A stretch of 64,000 nucleotides of DNA from an uncultured Dehalococcoidia bacterium (GCA_958296115.1 OY282442.1:124001-188000); one strand, 5' to 3'; counted from the stretch's first letter, positions 45,701 through 54,536 are shown. The notes: generated from the letters alone by a model not told the origin. Made by a program: numbers and translations.

Positions 45701-45905
45701 CCTCTACGCCAAGCTCAAGGAGCTGATGGGAATAGTAGCCAGCGCCGACTGGCCGCCAACCGCCTCGTCCTACGAGCTCCTCGACGACCTCACGGCCCGC
45801 CTCCAGGCCCAGTTCGACGACGCGCAGGACATTCTGGACACAGCCATTCCGGAGTTCACGGCGCTGCTGGAGAAGAAGGGCGTCCCGGCAATCTCGACGC
45901 GATAG
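42762..45905 (+). CDS. Large BNR/VPS10-type beta-propeller protein
   Basis: The product is 1047 residues from the ATG at 42762 (a TTG at 42753 is also in frame). Repeated S/T-x-D-G-G-x-x-W motifs (STDGGTYW, STDAGKTW, SKDGGQAW, STDGGDSW, SDDGGASW and later ones) mark a sortilin/BNR-type double propeller in the first 700 residues, with YGAQQDN and PGLLYAGTETG signatures. The C-terminal ~300 residues form a beta domain then a helical stretch with coiled-coil character. Homologues are often called glycosyl hydrolase or exo-sialidase-like, but catalytic residues are not confirmed. No signal peptide is apparent. Confidence 0.82.
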   Translation: MPSHASSPIAMLDGALEWRCIGPYRAGRVVAVAGDPVDLRVFYFGSVAGGVWKSTDGGTYWRNVSDGHFKTASVGAIAVAQSDPNVVYAGMGEVCIRVDVTHGDGVYRSTDAGKTWTHLGLDDTRHVSRVRVHPDDPDLVYAAAFGHAFGSGGQRGVFRSKDGGQAWERVLYRSEDAGAADLCMDPGNPRVLYASMWQARRSFWAMNSGGPDCGLYRSTDGGDSWDDITRNPGLPEGVVGRIGVAVSPARTGRVWALVEAEDGGLFRSDDGGASWQKLNDSEGVRSRPWYYTHVFADPQDPDTVYVLAPDVLRSTDGGRTFDKITMPHSDQHDLWIDPNDPRRMIEGNDGGACVSYDGGDTWSSIYNQPTAQLYSVTADTQVPYRVYGAQQDNSAVSVPSRSIKGFIPWADCHTIGLSESGKVAVKPTDPNVVYSSYPGGTLMRYDHASGQARVIMVWPEYYQNSPPKEYKYRFGWEFPIVISPHDPDKLYATGNVAFESTDEGANWRAISPDLTRNDPDKQQLSGPITSEGPWAEIYCTIYAFAESPVQPGLLWAGADDGLVHVSQDGGASWTNVTPAALPEWTMVSVIEPSRHDAATAYLAATRYKLDDNRPFIYKTADYGKTWTLIVDGIPKDDFTRVVREDPERPGLLYAGTETGVYASINAGGSWERLQLNLPVAPIYDLAVKDGDLAAATHGRSFWILDDLSPLRQAADNPLGAARLFRPRPAVRFMKQAGSIAESGPGKHYASDVLGAPADWLESQAPDGATRRIGLTAGSNPPEGVAIDFILPDNPGGDAALEILDASGAAIRRFTADADDGPDKLAVTPGLNRAWWNLYHAASNDLPDEAGGASPFGAKTMAPLAAPGAYTVRLTANGERHTAPLQVDVDPRSSATQDDLDQQLALQLRIRDKYEEARDRVLQVRSVKTQLDEWEARAAGSDAAQQIGEAAAKIRDRLSDIENEIAPFRSAGPQPRGIPVGLYAKLKELMGIVASADWPPTASSYELLDDLTARLQAQFDDAQDILDTAIPEFTALLEKKGVPAISTR

Positions 45906-45919
45906 GCTCAGGCTGGCGC

Positions 45920-47764
45920 TTACAGGTACTCCTTGAGCCTTGCAGCCAGCTTCATGGTCATGCCGGGCGCGGCGGCTACCTCCTCCGTGGACGCCTCGCG
46001 TATTCCCCGCACGGAGCCGAACCGACGCAGCAACATTCGGCGGCGCTTGGGGCCTATCCCCTGCACGCCGTCCAGCGCCGACGACACCGATTTCTTCGAC
46101 CGCCGCTGGCGGTGGAACGTAACCGCGAACCGATGCGCCTCGTCTCTCGCACGCTGCGCTAGGAATAGCGCCTTCGAGCTCCTCGGCAGTCTTATGGGGT
46201 CTGGCGTCTCCGGCACGAACAGCTCCTCGTTCTCCTTTGCCAGGCTCGCAAGCGGAATCGAATCCACGCCCAGCTCCAGGAACACCTGCAGCGCAGCGCC
46301 CAGATGCCCTCTGCCGCCGTCTATCAGCACTAGGTCGGGCGCTATTCCCCACGCCCCATGTTCCCCGCCGCCGTTCTCGCCGCCCGCCTTGCCCAGCCGC
46401 TTGAACCTCCGCGTCAGCGCCTCGCGCATCATCGAGTAGTCGTCCACGCCCTCCACGGTCTTGATCTTGAACCGCCGGTAGTGCGCCGTCTTTGGCTTGC
46501 CGTCCTCGAATACGACCATGCTGCCCACCGGGTTCGTACCCTGGATGTTGGAGATGTCGTAGCACTCGATGCGCCTCGGCGGACGAGGCAGCCCCAGCGC
46601 GTCCTGCAGCTCCCCAATGCCCGCCTCCGTATCGCCCCGGGCCATCTGACGGACGCGCAGCTGTTCCAGCCCTTCGGCCGCGTTCTCCTCGACCATCCGC
46701 ATCAGCTTGCGCTTCTCGCCGCGCTGCGGAACATGGACCCTCACCGTCCCCCGCCGCTTCTGCCCCAGCCACGATTCCAGGGCCTCCGCCTCGACCGCCT
46801 GATGCTGGATGAGTATCCTCGGCGGGACGAATGGGCTTGCGCTGTAGAACTGCTCGATGAACGCGGTAACTACCGAGCCCGGCTCGTCCTCAGCCGTGCC
46901 GGCCATTATGAAATTGTCCCTGCCGACCAGCTTGCCCTGCCTTATGAAGAAGACCTCCACCCATGCCTCGTCCCCTTCCGCCGCCAGCCCTATGACGTCG
47001 ACGCTCTCCGGGCTGAAGTGCAGCACCTTCTGGCCGGCGCTGACCTTCTCGATGGCCTTGTGCTGGTCTCGCAGGACTGCCGCCCGCTCGAAATCGAGTC
47101 TCTCGGCAGCCTCGCGCATCTGGCCCTCGACCTGCTTGGCTACCGCGTCCGTCTTGCCTTTCAGGAAGAGCGTAACCTGCCTGATGACGCTCCCGTACTC
47201 GTCCTTGTCCACCGCGCCTATGCACGGCCCGACGCACCTGTGGATGTGGTAGTCCAGGCAGGGACGCGGGTCCGCGCCCGTGATGGTCTTCGCGCAGGAG
47301 CGGTACGGGAAGAGCTTCTTGAGCAGCGCCAGCGTCCTGCGAACGCTGTACGCGCTGGCGTATGGTCCGAAGTAGAGCGAGCCGTCGTCCGCCGTCCCCC
47401 TGGTGAAGTAGACCCTTGGGAAATCCTCCGTCGTGTCTATCTTTATGAACGGGTAGCTCTTGTCGTCCTTCAGCCGCGCGTTGTAGAGCGGTTTGTGCTC
47501 CTTGATGAGGTTGCACTCCAGGAGAACCGCCTCCTCGTCCGACTCGGTCAGGATGAACTCGAAGTCGGCCACCTGCGGGACCATCTTCCTGATCTTCGGC
47601 GCAAGGCTCGCCTTCTTCGCGAAGTAGCTCCGCAACCGGTTGCGGAGGCTCCCGGCCTTGCCCACGTAGAGGACGCCCCCAGCCGCGTCCCGCATCAGGT
47701 ACACGCCCGGCCTAGGGGGGGCCGCCCGCAGCAACGCCGAAAAATCCCGCTTCTTCTCAGTCAA
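45920..47764 (-). CDS. uvrC: Excinuclease ABC subunit C
   Basis: This is the 614-residue dual-incision nuclease. The N-terminal GIY-YIG domain shows PGVYLMRD and VLYVGKAGSLRNRLRSY. A Cys-containing middle segment (CAKTITGADPRPCLDYHIHRCVGPC) follows, then the UvrB-interacting UVR helix (FERAAVLRDQHKAIE), the RNase-H-like domain with ECYDISNIQG and IDGGRGHL, and a C-terminal double HhH (LDGVQGIGPKRRRMLLRRFG). It is full length. It runs opposite to uvrB, with the propeller gene between. Confidence 0.97.
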   Translation of the reverse strand: MTEKKRDFSALLRAAPPRPGVYLMRDAAGGVLYVGKAGSLRNRLRSYFAKKASLAPKIRKMVPQVADFEFILTESDEEAVLLECNLIKEHKPLYNARLKDDKSYPFIKIDTTEDFPRVYFTRGTADDGSLYFGPYASAYSVRRTLALLKKLFPYRSCAKTITGADPRPCLDYHIHRCVGPCIGAVDKDEYGSVIRQVTLFLKGKTDAVAKQVEGQMREAAERLDFERAAVLRDQHKAIEKVSAGQKVLHFSPESVDVIGLAAEGDEAWVEVFFIRQGKLVGRDNFIMAGTAEDEPGSVVTAFIEQFYSASPFVPPRILIQHQAVEAEALESWLGQKRRGTVRVHVPQRGEKRKLMRMVEENAAEGLEQLRVRQMARGDTEAGIGELQDALGLPRPPRRIECYDISNIQGTNPVGSMVVFEDGKPKTAHYRRFKIKTVEGVDDYSMMREALTRRFKRLGKAGGENGGGEHGAWGIAPDLVLIDGGRGHLGAALQVFLELGVDSIPLASLAKENEELFVPETPDPIRLPRSSKALFLAQRARDEAHRFAVTFHRQRRSKKSVSSALDGVQGIGPKRRRMLLRRFGSVRGIREASTEEVAAAPGMTMKLAARLKEYL

Positions 47765-47773
47765 GGGTCAACC

Positions 47774-47974
47774 TCAGGCTTCCACTACTGCGCCCGTCTT
47801 CTCTCCCGATGCTGCTGTGGCAAGCGAGTGTCGAAGCTCCTCTTCGAAGTCATCGCGCAGATCCAGGCCCTGGTCGGGATCAACAATAATTTCTGAGACC
47901 GCTTCCACAACGGCCTCACGGACAATCTCCCTGAACTCGTCGAGCGACATATCGGCAACTTTGGGCTCTGCCAT
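47774..47974 (-). CDS. Small antitoxin-like helical protein
   Basis: The 66-residue acidic protein has a helix DEFREIVREAVVEAVSEII followed by DPDQGLDLRDDFEEEL. This layout recalls small antitoxin-like proteins that pair with RelE-type toxins in Cyanobacteria and Chloroflexota. No toxin is adjacent: 9 bp downstream is uvrC. The family assignment is by resemblance only. Confidence 0.6.
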   Translation of the reverse strand: MAEPKVADMSLDEFREIVREAVVEAVSEIIVDPDQGLDLRDDFEEELRHSLATAASGEKTGAVVEA

Positions 47975-48074
47975 TGGTCCTGCTCCTTACTTGGTCTAAT
48001 GAGACTGACGCGCCATCAAGGTCGTGTCCACAACTATCACGGACGCCCGGAGCGCCTGTTACTGCTTCAATGTA

Positions 48075-48168
48075 GTATTGGCGTCCTGAATCACCCTAAC
48101 CCTCTCCCTTGACGGGAGAGGGGATAAGGCGGGACTGCCTACCCATCCATATTTAGGATGGACGGAGC
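48075..48168. repeat. Intergenic two-hairpin repeat (REP-like)
   Basis: Relative of 7990-8095: CTCTCCCTTGACGGGAGAG, then CCATCC...GGATGG, ending 3 bp from the PIG-L stop. A truncated relative starting GCTTCAATGTAGT lies at about 40139-40163. Confidence 0.7.
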
Positions 48169-48170
48169 GC

Positions 48171-49085
48171 CTATGTAGTGTACTTCTCCTTCGCCACGCG
48201 GCTCGCGGACGTGTACTCCATACCTGGCGGCAGCGGCATCAGCCCCCCTACAACCTCGCCGCGCCGCGCCATCCCGAACCCAGGCCCTTCATCGCGCGCC
48301 TCCAGCTCATGCTCCGTTATCGGCAGGTAGTAGAGGACCTGGGGCTGGAACCGCTGGAACGGCTCGGCGTAGGCTACCGAAGCGGCCTGGCCGTATGCCC
48401 CGTCCGAGGTCTCCGACCGCTTGCGCGAGTAAGGCCCCCCGTAGAACTGGCTCGTTATCATGTCCAGCGCCTTCACCTTCCTCTCGATGACGTCGGTGAT
48501 GTCGACGTAGAGGTCGGTCCGGGAGGTTCCGGCGTACTCCAGGCTGTTGTTGCCGACGTATGCCGTCGGGTTCATGAAGTAGAGTACTGGCACAGGGTGC
48601 CGCTCCTGCGTGCCGCGCCCTGTTCCCTGGGCAAGCTGCCAGGCGTAGATGGTGCATTGCCCCACGGTCCCATGCATCTTGAACCCGCCGCTCTCATACG
48701 GATGATGGCCTATCAGCACGTCCGGCTTCACCTCGCGGATCACGTCCGCGATGGCCTCTATCTTGTCCTGTGTCACCAGGATGTCGTCGTCCTCGAACCC
48801 CAAGTCCCTCACGTCCTCGAACCCCATGATGCGGCACGCCGCCCGCACCTCCTCCAGCTTCTCGTTCACCGCCTTCTGTACGGACGCCTCCACGTCGAAC
48901 TCCGCCCCCATCTCACGCTTCTTCTCGGCAAGCTCCCAGTGGTGCGAGCGTACCCCCGTTGTCGTTACCACCGCCGTAACGCTGTCCCCTCTCGCGGCGT
49001 GGTGCGCCAGCGTGCCCCCAGCCTGGTCGAAGCTGTCCGCAGGATGCGCGGCCACTATCATCAGACGAATCGGACGGGTTGGCAT
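48171..49085 (-). CDS. PIG-L/LmbE-family deacetylase
   Basis: The product is 304 residues from the ATG at 49085, which has GGAGGGA 6 bp upstream; a longer frame to 49121 is not needed. The zinc motif AAHPADSFDQAGG keeps the family's (P/A)H-P-x-D layout, with later HHPYES giving the second His pair. The family removes acetyl groups from GlcNAc-type sugars or related amides; mycothiol and bacillithiol pathway enzymes are members. The substrate here is unknown. A REP-like repeat follows the stop. Confidence 0.88.
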   Translation of the reverse strand: MPTRPIRLMIVAAHPADSFDQAGGTLAHHAARGDSVTAVVTTTGVRSHHWELAEKKREMGAEFDVEASVQKAVNEKLEEVRAACRIMGFEDVRDLGFEDDDILVTQDKIEAIADVIREVKPDVLIGHHPYESGGFKMHGTVGQCTIYAWQLAQGTGRGTQERHPVPVLYFMNPTAYVGNNSLEYAGTSRTDLYVDITDVIERKVKALDMITSQFYGGPYSRKRSETSDGAYGQAASVAYAEPFQRFQPQVLYYLPITEHELEARDEGPGFGMARRGEVVGGLMPLPPGMEYTSASRVAKEKYTT

Positions 49086-49163
49086 CGTCAATCCCTCCTT
49101 CTGTTCAGGTGCGCGAATCACTATCGCCTAGGCTCGATGGTATCATCCCACAACAGCGAGGTG

Positions 49164-49193
49164 TTGACATCTGCGGACAAACTAAGATAGATT
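49164..49193 (+). promoter_or_regulatory. Promoter of the ABC importer operon
   Basis: TTGACA (49164-49169), 18-bp spacer, TAGATT (49188-49193). AAAGGAGG follows at 49234-49241 before ATG ATG at 49245/49248; the second ATG has the better spacing. Confidence 0.75.
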
Positions 49194-49244
49194 CGGGCGT
49201 GTCGTCGAATGGCAGATGAATATGCTAGGAAGTAAAGGAGGAAC

Positions 49245-51665
49245 ATGATGTCCATCACCCTTAGAATGACGAAATTCGTCGCGCTGCTTTGCGGCTTGGT
49301 CTCCCTGGCAGCGCTGCTGGCCTGCGCCAGCGACGAGGCGCCCGCGCCGGCTCCGGCGGGGCCGTCCGCAGAGGAGATAGCCAAGCTCGTCAGCGATTCG
49401 GTGAATGCGTCGGTGTCCAAGGCGGTCGCCGACGCGGTGCCCGAGGGAACGGACCCGCGGGAGATACAGCGGATGGTCGAGGCGGCCGTCGCGGCCTCGG
49501 CCCAGCCCGGGGTATCGAGAGCCGACGTGGAGTCCGCGGTAACCAGCGCCGTGCAGAGCGCCACCGCAGGCCAGCTCACCGCCGCCGAGGTCCAGCGGAT
49601 AGTGGATGCGTCCGTACAGGCGCTGCCGCCTCCACAGATCGACGCCTCCGCAATCCGGCCCTTGGTCCAGCAGGCGGTCGCGTCATCCGTGCCTGAGGGA
49701 GTGAGCGCCGAACAGATCGCCAGGCTCGTCGAGGCGGCGGTCGATGGGGCCACCGCAGGCGTGCCCACCAGGGCCGAGCTTGCAACTTCCATCGAGGACG
49801 CGGTCCGGGGTGCATCGGCAGGCCAGTTGACGGCCGCCGACGTCCAGAATATCGTCAATGCCTCGCTGGTCGCCACCGAGGCGGCCGTGGAGCGGGCACA
49901 GAAGGCCGCCGAGGACGCAGCCACGGCGGCCAAGGAGGCCGCGGCTGCCGCAATGGCCCCCCCACCCGAACCGATGGAGCGGATGCTCGACCTCCCGCCC
50001 GTGATGTCCGGCTACACCCGCACCATAGTCTCGGAATTCACGTTCGAGGAGGACGTCAAGAGCCCCAGGCCTTGGCGGGTGGGCATGACCCTCGACCAGG
50101 ACCAGTCGGTCACGCTTGCCTGGGCGGGGACCATCAGGCACGTCATACCGGGCAGGATGGGCAGCAGTTATGGACGGACGTGGAACCAGTGGACGTTCAT
50201 GTCGCCCTTCATCACCGGCCACGACCTGCAACCCCAGGCTTCCCTGGCAGTGGCGTACGACAAGAGCGCCGACGGCACGTCGTACATCCTTCACCTGGAC
50301 CCGGCCGCGGTGTTCCACGACGGCTCGCCGGTTACGGCGGCGGACGTGAAGGCGGTATGGGAGTTCAGCGCGACGCCTGCCGAACAGGCGCCTTGGGGCG
50401 GCATCATCACCTACGTCAAGGACATGGTGGGCGGCGCGGCGGTGGTGAACGGCGACGCGGAGACCGCCGAGGGGCTGGTCGCCTTGGACGACCATCGCCT
50501 CCAGGTCAACCTTGTCAGGCAGAACGAATTGTTCCCCCTCGAGATGTCCACCAGCTGGATGGGCGTGCACAAGGGCTTCGAGCAGTCCAAGACGGACGAG
50601 AACTGGGCCGAGCATCCCATCGGCGTCGGGCCCTTCCAGGTTACCTATGATCCGGAGACGAGGGACGTGGACATCACGCCCGCCCCCAACTGGTGGAGGA
50701 CGGACCCGCCGCGGCCTTCCATCACCTACCACATCAGGCACGTGCCAGACCGGCAGGTGCAGGAGATCCAGTTCAGGAACAGCGAGATCGACGTTGGGTT
50801 CCCGTTCGGGGACATCGCCGACATCATGAGTCCGGGGCACGACCTGAACATGGACATGCTCTTCCGCCCGGCGCCGGCCGCAGGCATGTGGTACTTCGCC
50901 TTCGACCAGACCAAGCCTCCGTTCGATGACATCAACGTTCGCAAGGCGTTCCTGCACGGGGCGGACCACAAGACCATCACCGAGACGCTCTGGCCCGCCA
51001 ACTTCGTCGCCACGGAGTTGATGAACCCAGGGTTCCCGTGCGCGCAGCCAGAGGGACACTACACGGGTTGGGCATATGACCCAGACATGGCCAAGGAAGC
51101 CCTCGCCGCCTCCTCATACGGCTCCGCCGACGCCCTCCCGGCTATGACGGTGTCCGTATTCCGGCCGGTGATAGTCTCGCAGGCCGAGGTTATCCAGGAA
51201 CAGCTCAAGGAGAACCTGGGCGTCACCTTGAACATCGAGGTGCGAGAGTCCGGCCAGGCGGAAGGCGAGGAAGTCGGCATATACCGCCGCAGTGGCGGAA
51301 CCGCCATCGCGGACCCCGACCCAGCCCTCTGGGGCATAACCCACCCCGACGCTCCGACGCCGGCCGGCATCATGCATCCCTCCAACGCCGACAGGATGCG
51401 GGAGCTGTGGACGACAGCTCGGTCGCTGTCCCTGGACGACCCCGGCCGCTGCGCCGCGTTCCAGGCAATCGAGAAGGAGTGGCTCGACAGCTACCCAGTC
51501 ATGCCTATCATTGGAGAGGGCAAGTTCGGGTCCAACGTCGGCATCATGGTGCAGCCATGGATGCGGGATTGGGACCACCTCGGACAGAACGGCGCGTTCT
51601 ACATCGGCATGCCCTACTGGAAGGTCGCCACCCGGGACAGGGGGAACGCCGAGTACTACCGCTAA
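49245..51665 (+). CDS. Family-5 (oligopeptide/nickel-type) ABC substrate-binding lipoprotein with long helical stalk
   Basis: This 806-residue lipoprotein has signal lipobox LAALLAC (Cys27). Residues about 35-245 form an unusual stalk: repeated units resembling AEEIAKLVxxAV/LTAAEVQRIVDAS, alternating with Ala-rich segments. The SBP_bac_5 domain begins near residue 260 (SEFTFEEDVKSPRP) and shows YTYHLDPAAVFHDGSPVTAADVKAVWEF-type and RKAFLHGADHKTI-type segments. It would hand peptides or similar solutes to the two permeases downstream. The stalk more than doubles the N-terminal linker usual in the family. Confidence 0.9.
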   Translation: MMSITLRMTKFVALLCGLVSLAALLACASDEAPAPAPAGPSAEEIAKLVSDSVNASVSKAVADAVPEGTDPREIQRMVEAAVAASAQPGVSRADVESAVTSAVQSATAGQLTAAEVQRIVDASVQALPPPQIDASAIRPLVQQAVASSVPEGVSAEQIARLVEAAVDGATAGVPTRAELATSIEDAVRGASAGQLTAADVQNIVNASLVATEAAVERAQKAAEDAATAAKEAAAAAMAPPPEPMERMLDLPPVMSGYTRTIVSEFTFEEDVKSPRPWRVGMTLDQDQSVTLAWAGTIRHVIPGRMGSSYGRTWNQWTFMSPFITGHDLQPQASLAVAYDKSADGTSYILHLDPAAVFHDGSPVTAADVKAVWEFSATPAEQAPWGGIITYVKDMVGGAAVVNGDAETAEGLVALDDHRLQVNLVRQNELFPLEMSTSWMGVHKGFEQSKTDENWAEHPIGVGPFQVTYDPETRDVDITPAPNWWRTDPPRPSITYHIRHVPDRQVQEIQFRNSEIDVGFPFGDIADIMSPGHDLNMDMLFRPAPAAGMWYFAFDQTKPPFDDINVRKAFLHGADHKTITETLWPANFVATELMNPGFPCAQPEGHYTGWAYDPDMAKEALAASSYGSADALPAMTVSVFRPVIVSQAEVIQEQLKENLGVTLNIEVRESGQAEGEEVGIYRRSGGTAIADPDPALWGITHPDAPTPAGIMHPSNADRMRELWTTARSLSLDDPGRCAAFQAIEKEWLDSYPVMPIIGEGKFGSNVGIMVQPWMRDWDHLGQNGAFYIGMPYWKVATRDRGNAEYYR

Positions 51666-51706
51666 GCATCCGGTCGCAATAAGACACTGCAATCCTCTAC
51701 GGCGCC

Positions 51707-51735
51707 GTAGGGGCGGGTTTCAAGCCCGCCCCTAC
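51707..51735 (+). terminator. Strong hairpin between binding-protein and permease genes
   Basis: GTAGGGGCGGG (51707-51717) pairs perfectly with CCCGCCCCTAC (51725-51735) around a 7-nt loop. There is no U-tract. It is probably a processing or partial termination point raising binding-protein mRNA over permease mRNA. Confidence 0.65.
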
Positions 51736-51769
51736 CGGTTGCCGTAGAGACAGGGCTTTAGAGGCGCGA

Positions 51770-52708
51770 ATGCTAAAGTACACGTTCCGGCGTATCCTCT
51801 TCTCGATCCCGGTCCTGTTCGTCATCCTGCTGGCGACGTTCGCACTCGGCTTCTACGGACCGGGCGACCCGCTGCGGACGTTCTACGGCGAGGAGCTGGG
51901 GGAGCCTGACCCCGCGGCGATAGAGCGCCTGCGAAAGCTGCACGGCCTCGACCGTCCTTTTTGGACGCAGTTCTTCGACTACATCGGCGGATTGCTGCGG
52001 GGCGATCTCGGCAGGTCTATACTGGACCGCATCTCCGTAGGCAGGCAGGTCAAGGCCACCCTCACCATATCGGCCCAGCTCGGCGGGGCCGCCGCCGTCT
52101 TGCTGCTCGCCCTCGGCGTCCCCTTGGGCATACTCGCCGCCGTCAAGCAAAACACCTGGGTCGATTACCTCGTCGTGGGCACAACCATAGCGGGGCAGTC
52201 CACGCCGGTATTCGTGCTGGGCCCGCTGTTAATGATAGTTTTCGTGCTGTGGCTGGACGTTATGAACACGCCTGTCGGCTGGGACGGCTTCTGGAGCACG
52301 AAGGTCATCATGCCTGTTTTCCTCATGGCGCTGGGCCCGATGCTGACAGTGGTTCGGCAGATGCGGAGCGGCGTCCTGGAGACGCTGGGGCAGGGCTACG
52401 TTCGGACGGCGCGGGCGAAGGGCCTCGCGGAGCGCCGGGTAATATCGCGGCACATCATCAAGAACGCCTTCACACCCGTCGCGACCTCGACCGGGCTAAT
52501 CGTGGCGGGACTCGTTACAGGGGTCGCGTTCGTCGAGCTGGTGTTTGCGATTCCCGGATTTGGATTCTACACGCTCAGCGGATTCCAGGGGCGGGACTTC
52601 CCGGTTATCATGGCGGGCGCGGTCATAGGCTCCAGCCTCACCATAACGGCGAACCTGGTGGTCGATCTCACCTACGCCGCGCTCGACCCGCGCGTCAGGC
52701 TGGGGTGA
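51770..52708 (+). CDS. ABC importer permease (DppB/OppB type)
   Basis: The product has 312 residues. The N-terminal MLKYTFRRILFSIPVLF is typical of DppB. Six helices are expected. The EAA loop is VRTARAKGLAERRVISRHIIKNAF, the ATPase-coupling site. It lies after the binding-protein gene and 5 bp before the second permease. No ATPase genes are in the operon. Confidence 0.95.
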   Translation: MLKYTFRRILFSIPVLFVILLATFALGFYGPGDPLRTFYGEELGEPDPAAIERLRKLHGLDRPFWTQFFDYIGGLLRGDLGRSILDRISVGRQVKATLTISAQLGGAAAVLLLALGVPLGILAAVKQNTWVDYLVVGTTIAGQSTPVFVLGPLLMIVFVLWLDVMNTPVGWDGFWSTKVIMPVFLMALGPMLTVVRQMRSGVLETLGQGYVRTARAKGLAERRVISRHIIKNAFTPVATSTGLIVAGLVTGVAFVELVFAIPGFGFYTLSGFQGRDFPVIMAGAVIGSSLTITANLVVDLTYAALDPRVRLG

Positions 52709-52713
52709 GTCCA

Positions 52714-53691
52714 ATGTCCGAACGCCGCGCGGTTACCGCGATCGCCGACGTCGACGAGTTCGAAGCCGTCGAGCAGCGCAGCCTGTGGATGGACGGCCTG
52801 GCGCGCCTGGCGCGCAACAGGGCCGCGCTGATAGGCGCCTGCATCGCCATCCTCGTACTCTTCACCGCGGTGTTCGGCCCATTCCTCGCGCCAAAGAGCT
52901 TCACCGCAACAAACCTCGAGCGAAGGCTGGAGCCTCCCAGCCGCGACTACTGGATGGGCACCGACACGATAGGCCGAGACCAGTTCAGCCGGATACTGCA
53001 CGGCGCGAGGACCGCCGTTCTCGTGGCGGTGGTGACGCTCACTATCAGCGTCAGCATGGGCACTATCTTCGGCGCGGTCGCAGCCTACTACGGCGGATGG
53101 GTGGACGACCTCGTGATGCGCGTGGTCGATACCCTGTACGGCCTGCCGGATCTGCTGATAGCGGCGCTTCTGGCGGTTACTCTCAGGCGGCCTGTGGCAG
53201 AGTGGATAGCTCAGCTCCAGACCAGGACCGGATGGGGATTTCTGGACAACGCGGTCATCCTCGACTACCTCCTGGTGTTCGGGGCCCTGGCAATGGTGAA
53301 CTGGTCGGGCTACGCCCGGCTCATACGCGGCCAGATCCTGACCCTGCGCGAGCTGGACTTCATCCGCGCCGAGGTCGCCCTCGGCCTCTCGCCCTGGCAG
53401 ATCATACGCAAGCACCTAGCGCCGAACGCAATCCAGCCAGTGGTCGTCGCGGTAACCCTGAGCATCGGGGGCATAATGCTCTCCGAGTCCTCGTTGAGCT
53501 TCCTGGGACTCGGCGTCCAGCCACCCGGTGCAAGCTGGGGCACCATGATAGCCCAGAACCTCCAGAGAGTATTCACGGAGCCGTACCTGATCATAGGGCC
53601 CGGACTTGTGCTGGCGATCTCGGTGTTCGGATTCAACTTCTTGGGCGACGGCGTCAACGACGCGCTGAATCCGCGCGCCATCCGGCGCTAA
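52714..53691 (+). CDS. ABC importer permease (DppC/OppC type)
   Basis: The protein is 325 residues from the ATG at 52714. It has the N-terminal soluble lead typical of DppC, then FTAVFGPFLAPKSF and WMGTDTIGRDQFSRILHGART, the family's periplasmic signature, split across two stretches. The EAA loop is FIRAEVALGLSPWQIIRKHLAPNAIQP, with NFLGDGVNDALNPR at the C-terminus. It would form a heterodimer with the preceding permease. The longer upstream frame is a shadow of that gene. Confidence 0.95.
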   Translation: MSERRAVTAIADVDEFEAVEQRSLWMDGLARLARNRAALIGACIAILVLFTAVFGPFLAPKSFTATNLERRLEPPSRDYWMGTDTIGRDQFSRILHGARTAVLVAVVTLTISVSMGTIFGAVAAYYGGWVDDLVMRVVDTLYGLPDLLIAALLAVTLRRPVAEWIAQLQTRTGWGFLDNAVILDYLLVFGALAMVNWSGYARLIRGQILTLRELDFIRAEVALGLSPWQIIRKHLAPNAIQPVVVAVTLSIGGIMLSESSLSFLGLGVQPPGASWGTMIAQNLQRVFTEPYLIIGPGLVLAISVFGFNFLGDGVNDALNPRAIRR

Positions 53692-54099
53692 CTCTCCCAG
53701 CCGTCCACAGTTCCTATGGCTCTCCCGCTGCCGCTCTACCGCGTCGTTCTGGCCGGGTAGCCGCGCAGAGCAACGTGAACTAGGGCCAACCGCTTGGGGT
53801 TGCCCCTACGTGTCCCTCGCCTGGATTTTCTCACCAGGGAGAGGGGGGTGGCAGGCGGGACGCCTGCGCTCCTGAGTCTATGTCGCGTTGTCTCGGCCGA
53901 CTCCTTTCGGTTGGCGCTCTGGCGGGTTCTAGCCGCTTCTGCGCCTGGCTTATCACCCTCACTCTAGCCCTTTTCCCGTCTAGGGAGTAGGGACGAGGCG
54001 GGGAATCGCCCTTGTCCTAGCCCCTTCCCTTCGGGGGAGGGGCGCAGGGCGGGGCGTTTGCCCTCACCCTGGCCCTTTCCCCCGTGAGGGAGAGGGTAC

Positions 54100-54536
54100 T
54101 TGGCGGGTCTTGGGACCCGCGTCCTGTCTACTCCTGGTTCTCCCGCTCTCGCGGGAGATGAGTTTGCCTTGCAAGGCAGTGACTCCGGTACTTGCTTCGA
54201 GGATGCCGACGTCGATCGCCCGCCGACACTGGGGGTGCAGCCCCTCCTCTAACTTTCCCGGACGGCTGACGGGCCCTTGCGGGACCGCCTGCGTTTCGCG
54301 CTTGGACCTTCCACCCGCCAAGGCGTCGGGCTGCGCTGGCTACGGTCCTCCCGGTCGTCCGAGAGTCCGCACCTGGAACGGGGGAGACGCATTTGGCACT
54401 ACGTCCTCCTGGCGAGGCGCCGAACACAGATGGACCTTCCCATACCGCGGGTGTTCCCGTCCCAACATCAGCGGCGGCATGATGCCAAAGGCAGAGGTGG
54501 GATCTGTGCTCGTTTGGGATACGCCCCTTCGAGCCG
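54100..54536 (-). ncRNA. Candidate structured RNA, copy C
   Basis: On the minus strand, CATGCCG (54481-54475) pairs with CGGTATG (54447-54441). The change from copy B turns an A-U pair into G-U in this strand; in the opposite strand it would be an A-C mismatch, so the minus strand is the likely transcript. The end hairpin keeps its stem (54103-54120) with loop CCAA. Confidence 0.6.
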
